This document shows positions 46,226 through 57,419 of a DNA stretch of 64,000 nt, piece after piece; position 1 is the stretch's first letter, and the number at the start of each line of letters is the position of its first letter. Location of the stretch: the NCBI GenBank assembly GCA_025093985.1, contig JACAAK010000009.1, positions 2,294,001 to 2,358,000 of the forward strand, read 5' to 3'. The notes beneath the pieces were generated by a model. That model did no database searches, had not been told where the DNA came from, and saw nothing but the letters and a program-made list of their open reading frames with translations. A program made the position numbers and the translations under genes. The DNA comes from Calvatia gigantea (lineage: Eukaryota; Basidiomycota; Agaricomycetes; Agaricales; Lycoperdaceae).

Positions 46226-47673
46226 TTGCCTACCTCAGGTTAAGCGCAAGTCAAGATATCCAAGCAGAAAAAACGCGCTGAAGTAATTGCTCTGCATCTT
46301 GTTGTAGCTTCACAAGGTCGACTTATGCACTCGGTGATTGTCCTACAGGTTGGGACAACACTCTTTCAGCGACCGTCGCTACAATCAGACAGCCTATTTT
46401 CCCATGGCGATGTAGTCGTCTCTGTTTTCCCTCACGGTCTAAAACATACGGTAAAGATTCAGGGCCAGACGGGACAAAGGACACTATCCTCACTTGAGCG
46501 ATGTCAATAATCGTCAAAGCGACCTGCGCCGCCAAACCAATACCAGGTACTAGTATTAGCAAACCTGCGCTCTGGAGTAACTTGAAGGTCCTTTCACCAG
46601 TAATGAGACTTGTTGACGCTGATCAAAATGATGAGACCCTCGGCACAAGTTGGATTGAGTGGTTGGTATCGCGAACCTGCGCTGGACATGGTAGCGGCTC
46701 TCGACAAAAGGGGGAGGGGGGATGAAGAAAGTAAATCGTGGCGTGCAAATTTCTACAAGGGCGAGTGTTATATGCTGTTCTTGGCGCTCATCGCGGAAAC
46801 GTGGCAGCCTCGCCCCCTCTCTTACAAAGGGGAAAGGAAACAACAGTGTGGTGGTTCGTGAGCAGGTGGAGGTGTAGCGAAATGGTCCCGGCAATCTTTG
46901 GACCTCTCCACCGACCCCTGATAATTAATTAGTTCATCTTGTCCTCATTTTGATTATGGCTCTAAGGTGCTACGATTCCCGGAGGCGGTATCTCCAAAGT
47001 TGTCTGGAGCATGGCCAACTTATGAAAGCAGTGATAGGCTTGACATCGGCCTCGTTATCTGGCAGGCCGTGTTCAAGAAGTGGTTGTATTACTGCACGCT
47101 CTCGGGAATTGCGCCTCGGACCAAGGAACAGTCGATAAACGGTCGTCCCCGAGGGTAATATATTGGGTTGTAATAGACCGGGTATTGCGAGGGATCAATC
47201 GATCATAAGCTGAACCATATTCACTGGGACAGTCGCTAGGGTCGGGAGTGGTAAACAACTAAGTGCAATATATCAAATTTGCACTGAAGTGAGTGTGTGG
47301 TATTGACACATAGGACCAAAGGGACAACCAGAAGAAGTCATATGGAAGGCACTTCGAAACTCAAGGAGAAGAAAGACGGAGAACACAGGTGTTTTGCTCA
47401 ACAGTTAATGAGAATGAGAAACTCGGTTCCATTTGGCTCAGAATGCTTTTGGCACAATTCTTTGGCACAATGGTGGACAGTGATTCCACACCAAAATGGG
47501 GGAAAGATCGTACCCACATTCCCTTTCCCACAACGTACTGTGACATTATTTGACAGAGACGCATAACCATCGTTACTGACACAACCCTCCTCTTGCTTCG
47601 CAGAGTCGGGGAAATCATAAATGAGGATTCAAGATCTATCAGACCACCGGGGGAAAATGCTCGGGTCTATGTA
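46226..47673. other. Stretch without a supportable gene
   Basis: About 1.45 kb. A hydrophobic minus-strand segment near 46500-46560 (LILVPGIGLAAQVALTIIDI) resembles one helix of a basidiomycete membrane protein, but no neighbouring exons could be joined to it, so it is at most a remnant. Nothing else is recognisable. Confidence 0.5.
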
Positions 47674-49388
47674 TTATGACTTCTCGGGTTTGGACTCTTC
47701 CGACTCGATTTTCTCCTCCTCTAGATCCTCTTCTGTTTTTGCCCACTCTGGTTTGATCTTTCGCCGCTCAGCTTGGAGTACTTTTGACCTGTCTGCTAAA
47801 TGCTGAATCGCTCCATCAACAAGAGCGGTTTTGTTGTGTTTTTGGGTCGCGGAGCCTGTCACCATGACGTGCCCAGTGTTTCGAGCCTGTGACATAGCCT
47901 GCAAAAAAAACCGAGTCATGGTCAAAAAAGTAGGGAGTTTTGGGGATAAACACGAGCCTCATGCATCCGCTGTGCCATCATCATCTCCGAACCCAACTTC
48001 AACCACTGGATAATTGGCGTCCTCTCTTCCTGCGTAAACTCTCTCACCCTCCTATCCTCAGCCAAACCACTCAAGTCGTTAACACTAGCCGCAGCGAGTG
48101 TTGTAGGCGTAGAAGACAAATTCAGCGCGTCTTCCAAGTAATCTCGTAGGGCATAACCCAATTCTTGATGAGGCGAGAGTGAGAATCCTACGATATCAAC
48201 GAATTTCTTAGGATAGCCGACGTTAGTCACGACCGAATTTGGACTTTCTGACACGCCGAGGAAAGATCGTGTTTGTTGAAGGAGGCGACTCTCGGTTGCG
48301 TGGTGGTTGCTGAAGGGTTCAGACCAGATGTTGCCCTACAATTTGAAGCAAAGAGTGAGCCTATTGTGTGAAGAAGAGAGAAGACGGGAGAGGGTTCGCA
48401 CATCTTGACCGTATGCTTCTATGAAGAGTGTGTGGTATTTAGTTCCTGTATCGGTGTCGTATTCGTATTGAGCAAGGTAGAGGGGTATGAGTACGGGATA
48501 TGCTGCAAACTACACCAAAGAAGATGAGTTGATAAACTAAATAGAGCGTGATGTTATTCACGAACGAGTGTGGGCCTGATTGATGACGGAGTGAAACGGA
48601 AGTCCTGGTTAATTGTAGCTTCGGAGTAGGAGAGTTGGTGGGCAATATCGAAAATGGCGAATGGGGAGATGTTGTATGGGATACAGGCGATGTCAAGGTC
48701 ATGTTGTCTCAACAGGTCTTGAGAGAACGGAAGAGTTTCGCGGGTGTGGGGGTCGAAAGGTGTAAGGGGAGCCGAGGAGATGACCTTGTAGTCCGAACCT
48801 GCGCATGTTGAAAACAAGAACAAGTAACTAGTTGTGTGGACGTACCTGGGACATAGCTGTGGCATTTAAAAACTAGTAATTAGGCATGCAACGAAGAATT
48901 GATTCATGAGTACCTACGCATTGTGTATCTGAGCGAGAGCCTGCCGCTGTAAAATGCAAACGCATGAGCACCACACACACGCGGTATAAAGATGTGTTAC
49001 GCACATCGTCGCCTTTGATTACTACCTCTCCTCTGAGCTCAACATCGAGAATCCAACCGGGAAAGTATACAGGAGCAAATTGGACTGGTTTGAGTGGTTC
49101 AAATCCAAGGGCTGGAAATATCCGTGAAGCAATGGATGCAAGCATGTTTTCATGGCGGACTAAGGATGCAAATGGTGAAATGTATCTTTGTGCATCGTAG
49201 GGAGATAAGTTAAATGGAAAAGCTACACGCAAGCAAGGAATGAGTACTGAGTAACCAATCCAGCACACTCCAACAAACATCGCACCTCTAAGATTACGAA
49301 AGGGGTATGGAGAAGCTGACTGAGCAGAGTAGTATCTGCGACGTATTGCGTGAGGAGAGCATAGACGAGGTAAGCGTTTACATAGCAT
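47674..49388 (-). CDS. Probable mitochondrial protein of unknown function
   Basis: The start at 49388 gives MLCKRLPRLCSPHAIRRRYY, an Arg-rich, acid-free presequence of the kind imported into mitochondria. A possible stop-free intron of 63 bases follows FRNLR. Further exons encode FPFNLSPYDAQRYISPFAS, FAPVYFPGWILDVELRGEV, LDIACIPYNISPFAIFDIA, AYPVLIPLYLAQYEYDTDT and FVDIVGFSLSPHQELGYALR, then an acidic, helical C-terminus (EWAKTEEDLEEEKIESEESK) and a stop at 47674-47676. The family looks conserved (Pro- and aromatic-rich strands) but I do not recognise it by name. The last splice is in frame only if the donor is GTTTAT after HEAR. It is divergent from the DnaJ gene, with 279 bases between starts. 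Confidence 0.6.
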
Positions 49389-49667
49389 TTCCGACACGGA
49401 CAGCCCGGAGGACCTCGAATATAATAAACCTGGCTCGACATCACATTCGCCTGAAACGGAGGGCGGTTGTTGTGCGACACCGTTTGTCCCAAGCAATTAA
49501 CGTCACACTCACGTGGTCGCGAGCAGGATTTCCATTTGTGGTTGGACACGTATGTTTGAGCGTGCAATTTCAAAGAAATCTTGAATTTGGTAACAAGCGT
49601 GTGTAGGCCAAGGGCGTGTCCAACCTTGCACTCGTTCTCACTCTCCTTTCTCTCTTTCTCTCTCGTC

Positions 49668-51391
49668 ATGTTTCGGCGCATAATCTTTACATTACTTGCT
49701 TTGATTGCTCTCGTCGCGGCTGCCGACTTGTACAAGACTCTAGGAGGTGGGCATTCTTACACTTCTGATACTGACATTGAATGATGACGTTTGTGGACAA
49801 TGACCAGTTCACAAATCCGCTTCGGACAGGGATATTAGACATGCATACAAAAAACTAAGCAAGAAATATCATCCAGACAAAAACAAGGACCCAGACGCGG
49901 AATCCAAGTTTGTCGATATTGCGCATGGTATGTCCATGTCACCTAGAGTTATTTATTATTCTGACGTCTGTTGCAGCATATGAAGTCCTGTCGGATAATA
50001 CTGTACGCACCCTAGTGATTGAAACGACTTACCCCACTTATTGGTATCCAGAAACGCCAAATATACGATCGCTATGGAGAGGAAGGATTGAAAGCACACG
50101 AGGGTGGCCAACAGGCAACAAATCCTTTCGACATTTTCTCCAATTTCTTTGGCGGTGGCTGTACGTGGTCCTCCCTCTGGACTACACAACCCATTCCTTA
50201 CCTGCCTACCGCCTGTAGATCGAGCAGAACAAACCCGTAAAGGTCCCTCATCACTGACAGAATTCGAAGTACCACTGGAGGATATGTGAGCGTTCTTTCT
50301 TTGGCGTACCCCTACTTTAGGCTAACACAATACTTTAGGTACGGTGGTGCCAGCGTCGACGTAAGTCGTCTGAGTGACATTTCTTAGAGTTCTCCCCTCA
50401 CCGCATTTCCACAGTTCCAACTACGGAAACGCATTCTTTGCGATCATTGCAGAGGCACCGGAGCAGCGTCTGACGGCGATATTCATACATGCACTGGCTG
50501 TAACGGCGCTGGCGTCAAACTCGTGAAGCAACAGGTGAGTGAAAAAAGGTGTTCCGTGGTTGGTCTCTTGCTAACCTATTCCGGTTGTTAGATCTTCCCC
50601 GGAATGTTCGCTCAAAGCCAGGTATCATGTAATGAATGTGGCGGACGCGGAAAGATTATTAAAAAGCAATGCCCGCACTGCGGTGGCAACAAGGTTGTGG
50701 AACATACCCAAGAACTCAGTCTAGAAATCACACCAGGAATGCCAGAGGGACATGAGGTCGTTTTTGAAGGCGAGGCCGATGAAAGCCCAGATTGGGAGGC
50801 GGGTGACGTTGTGATACGGGTGAGGAGTAAGAAAGATAAGGGTAGTTGGCGTAGGAAAGAGTCCAGCCTGTATTGGAGGGAAACTATTGGTATCGATGAG
50901 GTAAGAATGACACTCGTTTGCTTCAAAGTTGAACGGTTTCTAAAGGTGTTGGACCAGGCACTCCTAGGCTTCGAAAGGAACTTGACTCATCTAGATGGCC
51001 ATACGGTACCTCTCGTTAGAAAGGGTGTCACTCAGCCAGGTGAGACTTCTACGATCCGAATATGTGCCCCGAGCCAGCCCGCTGACTCAAAAGCGCGTTC
51101 GTACAGGCTTCGTGCAGGTAATCAAAGAGGAGGGAATGCCCGACTGGGGAAAATCGACACATGGGGATTTATTTATTGAGTACAACGTCGTGTTGCCCTT
51201 GGAGATTTCGACACAAACACGTCGTAGTAAGTCCCACTTTTCTGGTTCCATTGCTCCCTTCTCTCCGAAACATCCAAACATGCCACACCCGTCCGACACT
51301 TTACCCGTTAATCCTCCTGATACTGACTTCTCGTGATTTAGAACTGATGGAGGCTTTCTACGGGGCTGGTGGTCGCCACGATGAACTGTAG
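49668..51391 (+). CDS. SCJ1: ER-luminal DnaJ/Hsp40 co-chaperone (Scj1/ERdj3-like) with HDEL signal
   Basis: The start at 49668 gives a signal peptide ([20 protein letters not shown]) leading straight into the J domain: [26 protein letters not shown] with the HPD motif, then [15 protein letters not shown] and [14 protein letters not shown] Gly/Phe segment follows ([13 protein letters not shown]). Four zinc-binding CxxC repeats come next: [24 protein letters not shown] and CPHCGG. The C-terminal peptide-binding domains continue with [25 protein letters not shown] and [15 protein letters not shown]. The protein ends in RHDEL, the fungal ER-retrieval signal. It should stimulate the ER Hsp70 (Kar2/BiP). 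About nine introns; all key motifs survive splicing, so the gene looks intact. Confidence 0.94.
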
Positions 51392-52608
51392 CCTTCCCCT
51401 GTACTTTACTCGATTGGATTATCGTTTATTATATCCCCTTTAACTACTTACAGCCGATATCCGAAGAAACACGGGCGGGTCGACCCTCCAACTCCGAACC
51501 CTCCGAGGCTTGTATTCAGAAATGATCAGGAAGTTTTGATGATGTTGTGATCAGGTCCAGGCTTCCAAGTGATGTAACCCAATCACAGCCTCCTGGAATG
51601 CCATGGCAATTTGCAAGAGTGTTAACATCCTCTCCTACCCCAGGGTGAGCCACACGGTTTTTGACGTTCGACTTCTCTTCATGTTGAGATATTTTATCGG
51701 AATTATTCTCCCTTCAAATTCAATGTGAAAAAAATTATTGCGAGCAAGTATACGAGATATGCAATTCAGCTGATCCATTTCAAATAACCGAACTGGACGG
51801 TGTTTCCAGTTGCTTTTCTGCTCCGCCTATCCGCATCCCCGCGACGGTGAGATCCTTATCACCTTCCAGTACACATCAAGGGGTGCGTGAAAACTCCCTC
51901 TATAACCCAGGAAATCCATCATATGTCGTTGGTCGAGAGACAAAACTGATGCCCTCATTCAATCCCCTGCAAACCATCAACATCTCTCGCAGACTAAAAA
52001 TAGCCTCATACCTTTCCACCATATTTGGCAACTGGTCATTTCAATCCGTCCCCGCCAAGACTTTTTATCTTGCATTCCACGGCCAATCCGATCGTAGCCA
52101 ATTGATCACCGCCAATGTGGCTGCGATGCCAACCGGTTGAAGAGTTGATTCATCCGGTTCTGGATGTGCACTTCTTCATGAGATGGTCCATGTGAGGTCC
52201 AAAGGGTGCTCGGACAAATGTCCTGCGTGCCCATCTTCGCGAGTTCGCAATACAAATCCCATCCCCGCGGTCCTCCCCCCGGTTTCCTCGTATAAAATCT
52301 GCCCGGAGGGGGATTTGATTTCCCCCTACCTCTTCCTTCGGTTCCCTTTCTTCCCTTTCGTTCGGCCAGGTTGCCTTTTTCCCATTCTTTGGATAACTTT
52401 CGATAGCCCTTTATTTTTTGCACTTGCATTCGTGTTCAGCCTAGGCCGTTATTTTTGTGCACAAAGCCACAGGTCAGCATGTTTCTATTTTTTATGTACC
52501 CCTGAGATCATCGCCGCCCGCTGTCTTCCTCTACATCTGTACGCATAGACGTATGGCACATACTGACATCATCTCTAGATTTATCTTCGACTTTTTGTAT
52601 CACACAAG
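51392..52608. other. Intergenic between the DnaJ gene and a secreted-protein gene
   Basis: About 1.2 kb. The right 300 bases are T/C-rich promoter of the secreted-protein gene. The rest shows no recognisable coding sequence. Confidence 0.5.
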
Positions 52609-53341
52609 ATGTTCGCTAAGATCGCTCTTATCGCTGTCTCTGCCCTCGCCGCCGTGACAAGTGTCACCTCTACTCCGTTGGCTGTCAGGCGCAGTAATGA
52701 TTTGGGTAAACCCAACGCTCTCTTCGCTCGTGAAATAATATCTGACTGTCCTTTCTTCAGTTCCGCGCACCTCTAGTTCTTTCAATAACTGGGGTGGTCT
52801 CTCGTCCTTGAGCAACTTTGATAACTTCTTCGGTGTCGACAATTTTGATGGCTCCCGCTGCAGCCAAACCATCATTACCACCCAAAAACAGCTCGTTTGT
52901 CACAGCCAGGCAGTTGAAGTCATCCAACAGCGCCTTCTCGTCATTCAAGAAATGGCCAAGAGGTTTGTACCCCCTCCCACCTCCAATAACCTTACATAGC
53001 TGACATACACTTCAACCAGGATCATCACTGAAACTATCTGCGAAGTCGAGACCCAAACCATCGTCTTCGAACAATGGCATGCTAGTCTGGGTGGCTTTAG
53101 CCAAGACCTCCGCCGCCTCTCCGGAAAGCAAGTCGGCTTCGACCAGAATATCTTCTCCCAGCACGGCAGTCTTTTCAATGCGGATGGTTCCCTCACGACT
53201 CAAAACCTCGGTTTCTCTGGCCGTGATCTCGGCAATAACACCGTAGTTGTTAACGGGCACAACTGGAATAACAACAGCTCGTTCATCTCTGTTGGTGCTG
53301 CTTACCGCGCTGCCAGGGATGCTGTAAATGGCATTCATTAA
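52609..53341 (+). CDS. Small secreted protein, conserved type, unknown function
   Basis: The start at 52609 gives a signal peptide (MFAKIALIAVSALAAVTSVT), then a Ser/Asn-rich spacer with a possible Kex2-like site (VPRTSSS). The mature part reads SRCSQTIITTQKQLVCHSQA, VEVIQQRLLVIQEMAKRII, TETICEVETQTIVFEQWHAS and FSQDLRRLSGKQVGFDQNIF, and ends NGHNWNNNSSFISVG and AAYRAARDAVNGIH, with a TAA at 53339-53341. Two introns (in the spacer and after AKR) keep frame. Three cysteines and no anchor are seen. It resembles uncharacterised secreted proteins common in mushrooms; whether it is an effector, surface or spore protein cannot be told. Confidence 0.75.
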
Positions 53342-53705
53342 GCGCCTGGGATTTACATCACACCACGTATTCTAGTTGTGGTGTTTATCTGTACTTACCA
53401 CTGTGTACCTTAGCCTTGTACCACCACAACACCTCCTGATTTTATCTGATGGTCCGACTTGGCACCACGGTTGTAGTTTATAAGTAGTTGGGCATATTAC
53501 ATTTACTGCCTTGTATTCATAGGTGAGTATTTCGTGCGGGAGAGGTTTTTGGACTGTTTTGGGCCCGGTGAGCAGGACATTTCCCAGCGCGGAGTAGGAA
53601 AGTCAATCATCAATGCATCATTGATTATCGACTAAAGCTGATTCTTCTTGATTGCGTGACAGTAGTCATGGATGTGCATCGATGAATGCACGCACGCTTC
53701 CGCCA
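53342..53705. other. Intergenic before the duplicated segment
   Basis: About 360 bases, the 3' flank of the secreted-protein gene. Nothing recognisable. Confidence 0.5.
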
Positions 53706-54480
53706 TTACAACCCCAGTGCCAAAGGAACGCCACTTGAGACCAGACCCCCAAAGCAGCGATCTCTCCAAGATAGTGGGCTGAGAATGTAATTCTCGGGGT
53801 CAATCATGTCATCTGCAGGCGACAGCTGTGTCTTCCAGTGACCACTAATGACCAGTACCCCTTCACCTCCGAAGTCTAGGCTTCTCCAAGTATATCCGTT
53901 CCGATGACTCTCCCTGGTAAATATATAGACACCTGCGTGGCAAATTTTGTGCAACCAAGGAGGAATGGTGCTTGTATTCATCATCATACGCAGCAACATA
54001 CCTGTCGTAACCGCACAACTTTCGAGCATGTCCCTATCCGTTTCAGCGAGATATGAACTGCATGTTACAGCCTCTGATATGTTGCTTCTAACCCTGACGT
54101 CCCAGCGGTTCTGTGTTTTATTAAAGCATGAAACGCACCTGCGCCGGAAGTGTTCCACTCATTATGAACGTGTCACAGAAACGCTCAAAAGAAATTGGGT
54201 TTGTGACTCCTTCAGGTAGATTCTAGCCGTCTCGCTGGTTCCATCCTCATGGAAATTACCTGTGCTGCAGGTGCGGGGTTGTTTTCGACTTCCGCGACAA
54301 TCGACTTTCTCCAGGTCTGATCGATCTGATCTACGATGACAAGATACTGCACTCTACAACACAGCAGAATACAGCTTCTGGACGGCCCGTAACATGCACG
54401 TAGCTGCCATCATTACAAAGTAGGCGGAAATACGACTAGAAAGTAGATGCCTCGACCAGTACCTCGGAGATTTTAGCCAG
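53706..54480 (-). pseudogene. Minus-strand gene remnant in duplicate A
   Basis: A minus-strand stretch ends with a protein-like C-terminus: HAGVYIFTRESHRNGYTWRS, LDFGGEGVLVISGHWKTQLS and PENYILSPLSWRDRCFGGLV, with a stop at 53706. Upstream (54160-54480) homology to duplicate B (57700-58010) continues, but the frame is interrupted by stops and shifts. It is head to head with the plus-strand membrane-protein copy. I do not recognise the family; the gene may have been degraded before the duplication, because copy B is also broken. Confidence 0.45.
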
Positions 54481-56850
54481 ACACCCGGTGACTAAGTGTG
54501 TGGGACGGTATTACCCTGCGCCGGCCTCTGGCCCACCACCGCAGGAGATGCACTATGGCCAATAAATCTTGCTTTGGGTCCAACGACATGTGCAACGTTT
54601 TGCCTTTCCCCGCGGTGCCCTCAACCAGGTTGTTCCACAATGACAAACCTGACTCCTAAGTATGTATCGATGGATGCCAGGGGTCATCGGGCCCATAACT
54701 CAACTCGCTTGAGGTGCGATGCCTCGAGGGCCGAGGCAGCGCTCGGGCATATGCACGATACCGTTTCACTCATATTGAATTTCGTTTCCTTCACATTGTA
54801 AATGGCCCTTCCCCCATCCATCGCCCCATGTAATCCGCATGGGAGCTATTTACATGCCTCGTGAACGATTTTGCGACTATATGACCAACCGGTTCTGGCA
54901 CCACGTCGTTGAAGAATTCGCCCACTTGTTCTCCTGGTGTTTACGATGTCCCCCGGCCTGATTAATGGATCCCCACCGCCAGACAAAGCGACGGGGGAAC
55001 CTGATCGAGAAAGCGACCCCTCGCCCTCGCAATCCAACCAACCAGCCCCTACCCCCCTGCCCCCCGACCCTCACATCGTCCGCGTTGCGGTTTTTGTTAT
55101 TCTGGAAGCAGCATTCACCGCCCTTGCCTGGTATTGTCATATTCGCCCCAGACTATTACCAGAATCCTTGGGGTTTCAAGATACGAAAATTAAAGGTGGC
55201 TTCATCGTCATTTTTTCAGTCTGGCACACAATCGCGGTTACCTGTGCATTCAACACATGCGCTGAGACCTTCAGTAGAGAGTGGGCAGCCAAAAAGGGTC
55301 AGGAGGACGACACCGTATCGACCGTCACCGCTGGTATCATTAAACGCATTCAGTCCTCTTCCGACCCAGGGCAACAGGGACCTCCCAAATTGCCCTTCTC
55401 GCCTTCCTTGGCCTACTGCTCATGCGTACGACCGGACCATCTGCCATTACAGTTTCTTCTGGCATTGAATTCTCCCAGAGAATACCCATCAGACTTATAT
55501 CCACAGCCAGTCTCACTCAAAATCTCACCGATTTGGAGAGCGAAAACTATTTCTCGCGACTTGTTCAGGCAAACATGATAGTCAGACTTGAGCAATTGAT
55601 CGGAGTTCCTTGGGGGTATGAGCCAGAGCCAAATTGGCTTATCCCCTTACCAAACTAGAATGCTCTGCAATCGGTCAGCAAGGTCGCCTATGACACGGAT
55701 CTGGTCTCTTTCCAGCATACTTGCCACTGGCAAGCTCCTAGCGCCTCCCCAGGCAACGAAAAGGACACGTTCACGTTTGAGAACGAACCTTGGAGTTGGC
55801 GTTTCTTGGGGACTCCCAGCCTAAGAAATATTCGTGAATGACAGTTCTCGCATCGGTACGTCGTTTCTGGTTACTAGATTTACGACAAGCATTTAACAAA
55901 CGGCCCCCACAGCGAATGGCTCTAGCGTCATTCAATTATTGCCTGACTCAAATAATGCGACCGGAAAATCCGTGTTTCTCGTCCTCGGCGGTAATACCAG
56001 CTTCCCTGTAAACTTCACCAATTCAGCCCGAGCATGAATTGATCTTTCTCATTTACCTTTACCTTACGGCCCGGAGGGCTTTGCCACATACGATCCAACT
56101 TCCCTAACGGTTGACTGGGTCCGCACACCCCTCGCTTCACTCCTCGTTTGCGACCCTCATCTCTCTTTCACCACTGGGAAAGTGATTCTTGACCCAGTTG
56201 CCAACATCACTGCGCCAGACGTAAAACGAGTTCCAGAATCAATATCCCGCACACCTTTCCCCGGGAACATTGACCCCAAGGCAGCCAGGACACTCTTTAC
56301 TTCCGTCCTCACCGTAGCTGTGGGGCTCCACGACATGGGGGCGGCCATACATGCCATTGACTATCTTAATCTCAATTCTGTGGGGGCAGAAATGTTTCTG
56401 CAAGTTCCTAGCTCTCGAGAATGGGGTACCGTCTCGACAATCCGACCTCTCGACTATCGAGACTATCAACAAACGACTGGACGGTTTTACTCGTTCGGGC
56501 TTGAAAGCGTTTACGAGTGGTTATAATGCCAACTCGGACATCGTGTTCGTCCGAAGGTGGGGTCTATGAGACACCAGTAGACGCATATTGCACTCGGTCG
56601 GCGCTTGCACTGGCAACCACTGTCCAGTTTGCGGTTTTACATACTGTGTTATTTGGACTCCTAGAGATACTGTTAGCTGTCATAACACACTTAAACGTAA
56701 CTCAACCGCGATCACCTTTCACTCTGAAATATGTCAAGCAGGCATAAGCTACTAGTCTGGAATCGTTTACTTTATGGCTCGGTTGTGTTTGTTTCATAGT
56801 GTGCTGTCATCTATCTGTTATATTGTGAATAACTCGACCGCGAAGCACCT
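53830..56850. repeat. Segmental duplicate A
   Basis: About 3 kb closely similar to 57010-60300. Most of the plus-strand gene body, part of the divergent minus-strand remnant, and about 100 bases of 3' flank are included. The two copies are direct (same orientation) and adjacent, separated by about 160 bases. Confidence 0.85.
54946..56745 (+). pseudogene. Broken copy of a four-helix membrane protein gene (duplicate A)
   Basis: This copy aligns over its whole length with the intact gene at 58410-60210. Visible lesions are: a one-base deletion near 55350, so the frame shifts before FLVFLGLLL-equivalent sequence; a GAG-to-TAG change at 55656-55658; a TGG-to-TGA change at 56035-56037; and single-base insertions near 56454 and 56545. 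Between lesions the sequence still reads as the same protein (for example ESLGFQDTKIKGGFIVIFS and IVRLEQLIGVPWGYEPEPN). The intron equivalent to 59320-59377 is preserved. With at least two stops and three frame changes it cannot make the full product. Confidence 0.85.
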
Positions 56851-57009
56851 GGTACCGCTTTCATGACGTACGCAGCAGCTGTGCCTTCCGAAGCCCATCA
56901 TCTTTCATTGTAGATGTTACATACGACCTCGAGTAGTTTTCACCGTTTAAATCTCTTTGTCGGCGAGGGAGTATAGTTATAATACCTGAGTTGCTTATGT
57001 AACGTATCA
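56851..57009. other. Spacer between the two duplicates
   Basis: About 160 bases with no coding signal, between the 3' flank of duplicate A and the first similarity of duplicate B. Confidence 0.5.
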
Positions 57010-57089
57010 ATGATTTCCTTTTCCGGCTACCGCTGATAACGACCTCCCCTTCACCCTCGAAGCCAAGGTTGTCAACGGTTCTCTGAGTA

Positions 57090-57414
57090 CTGTACCGGAC
57101 TGTATGGTGGCAACACCTGAGGGAGCGTTACGCGCCCTTACGATTGTGTTCTAGCAACACCCCTGGTATGACGCGTTACATCGGTCAGAATTTGCAACAG
57201 TCTTCCTCAACACCTGAGCCAGAATGACAGGTTGAGCTGCAACATTGAAGCCTGCTCTGGAAAGTATGGAAATACATACAAGTTTATATATTCTAAATTT
57301 TTTGATGTTTTTATTGCGGCAACACCTTGAGCGTTACGCGTTACAACAGGGGAACTAGGCAACAAATTGGGTCGAGCGTTATGCGTTACGTTGCCACCAT
57401 AAAGTCCGGTACAG
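57090..57414. mobile_element. MITE-like non-autonomous DNA transposon with TA target duplication
   Basis: The 325-base element has 25-base terminal inverted repeats with one mismatch, beginning CTGTACCGGACT at the left end and ending in its reverse complement. TA dinucleotides flank it (57088-57089 and 57415-57416). The corresponding place in duplicate A (near 53892) shows the uninterrupted sequence with a single TA, so the insertion and its TA target-site duplication are directly visible. Internally, three copies of GAGCGTTAyGCG lie near both ends and could be transposase-binding sites. No coding capacity. TA targets and size suggest a Tc1/mariner-related MITE. Confidence 0.85.
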
Positions 57415-57419
57415 TATGT

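Noticed and set aside
46323..46562. Hydrophobic minus-strand frame with one possible membrane helix
   Set aside because: Neighbouring exons of a membrane-protein family could not be found, so a gene cannot be supported.
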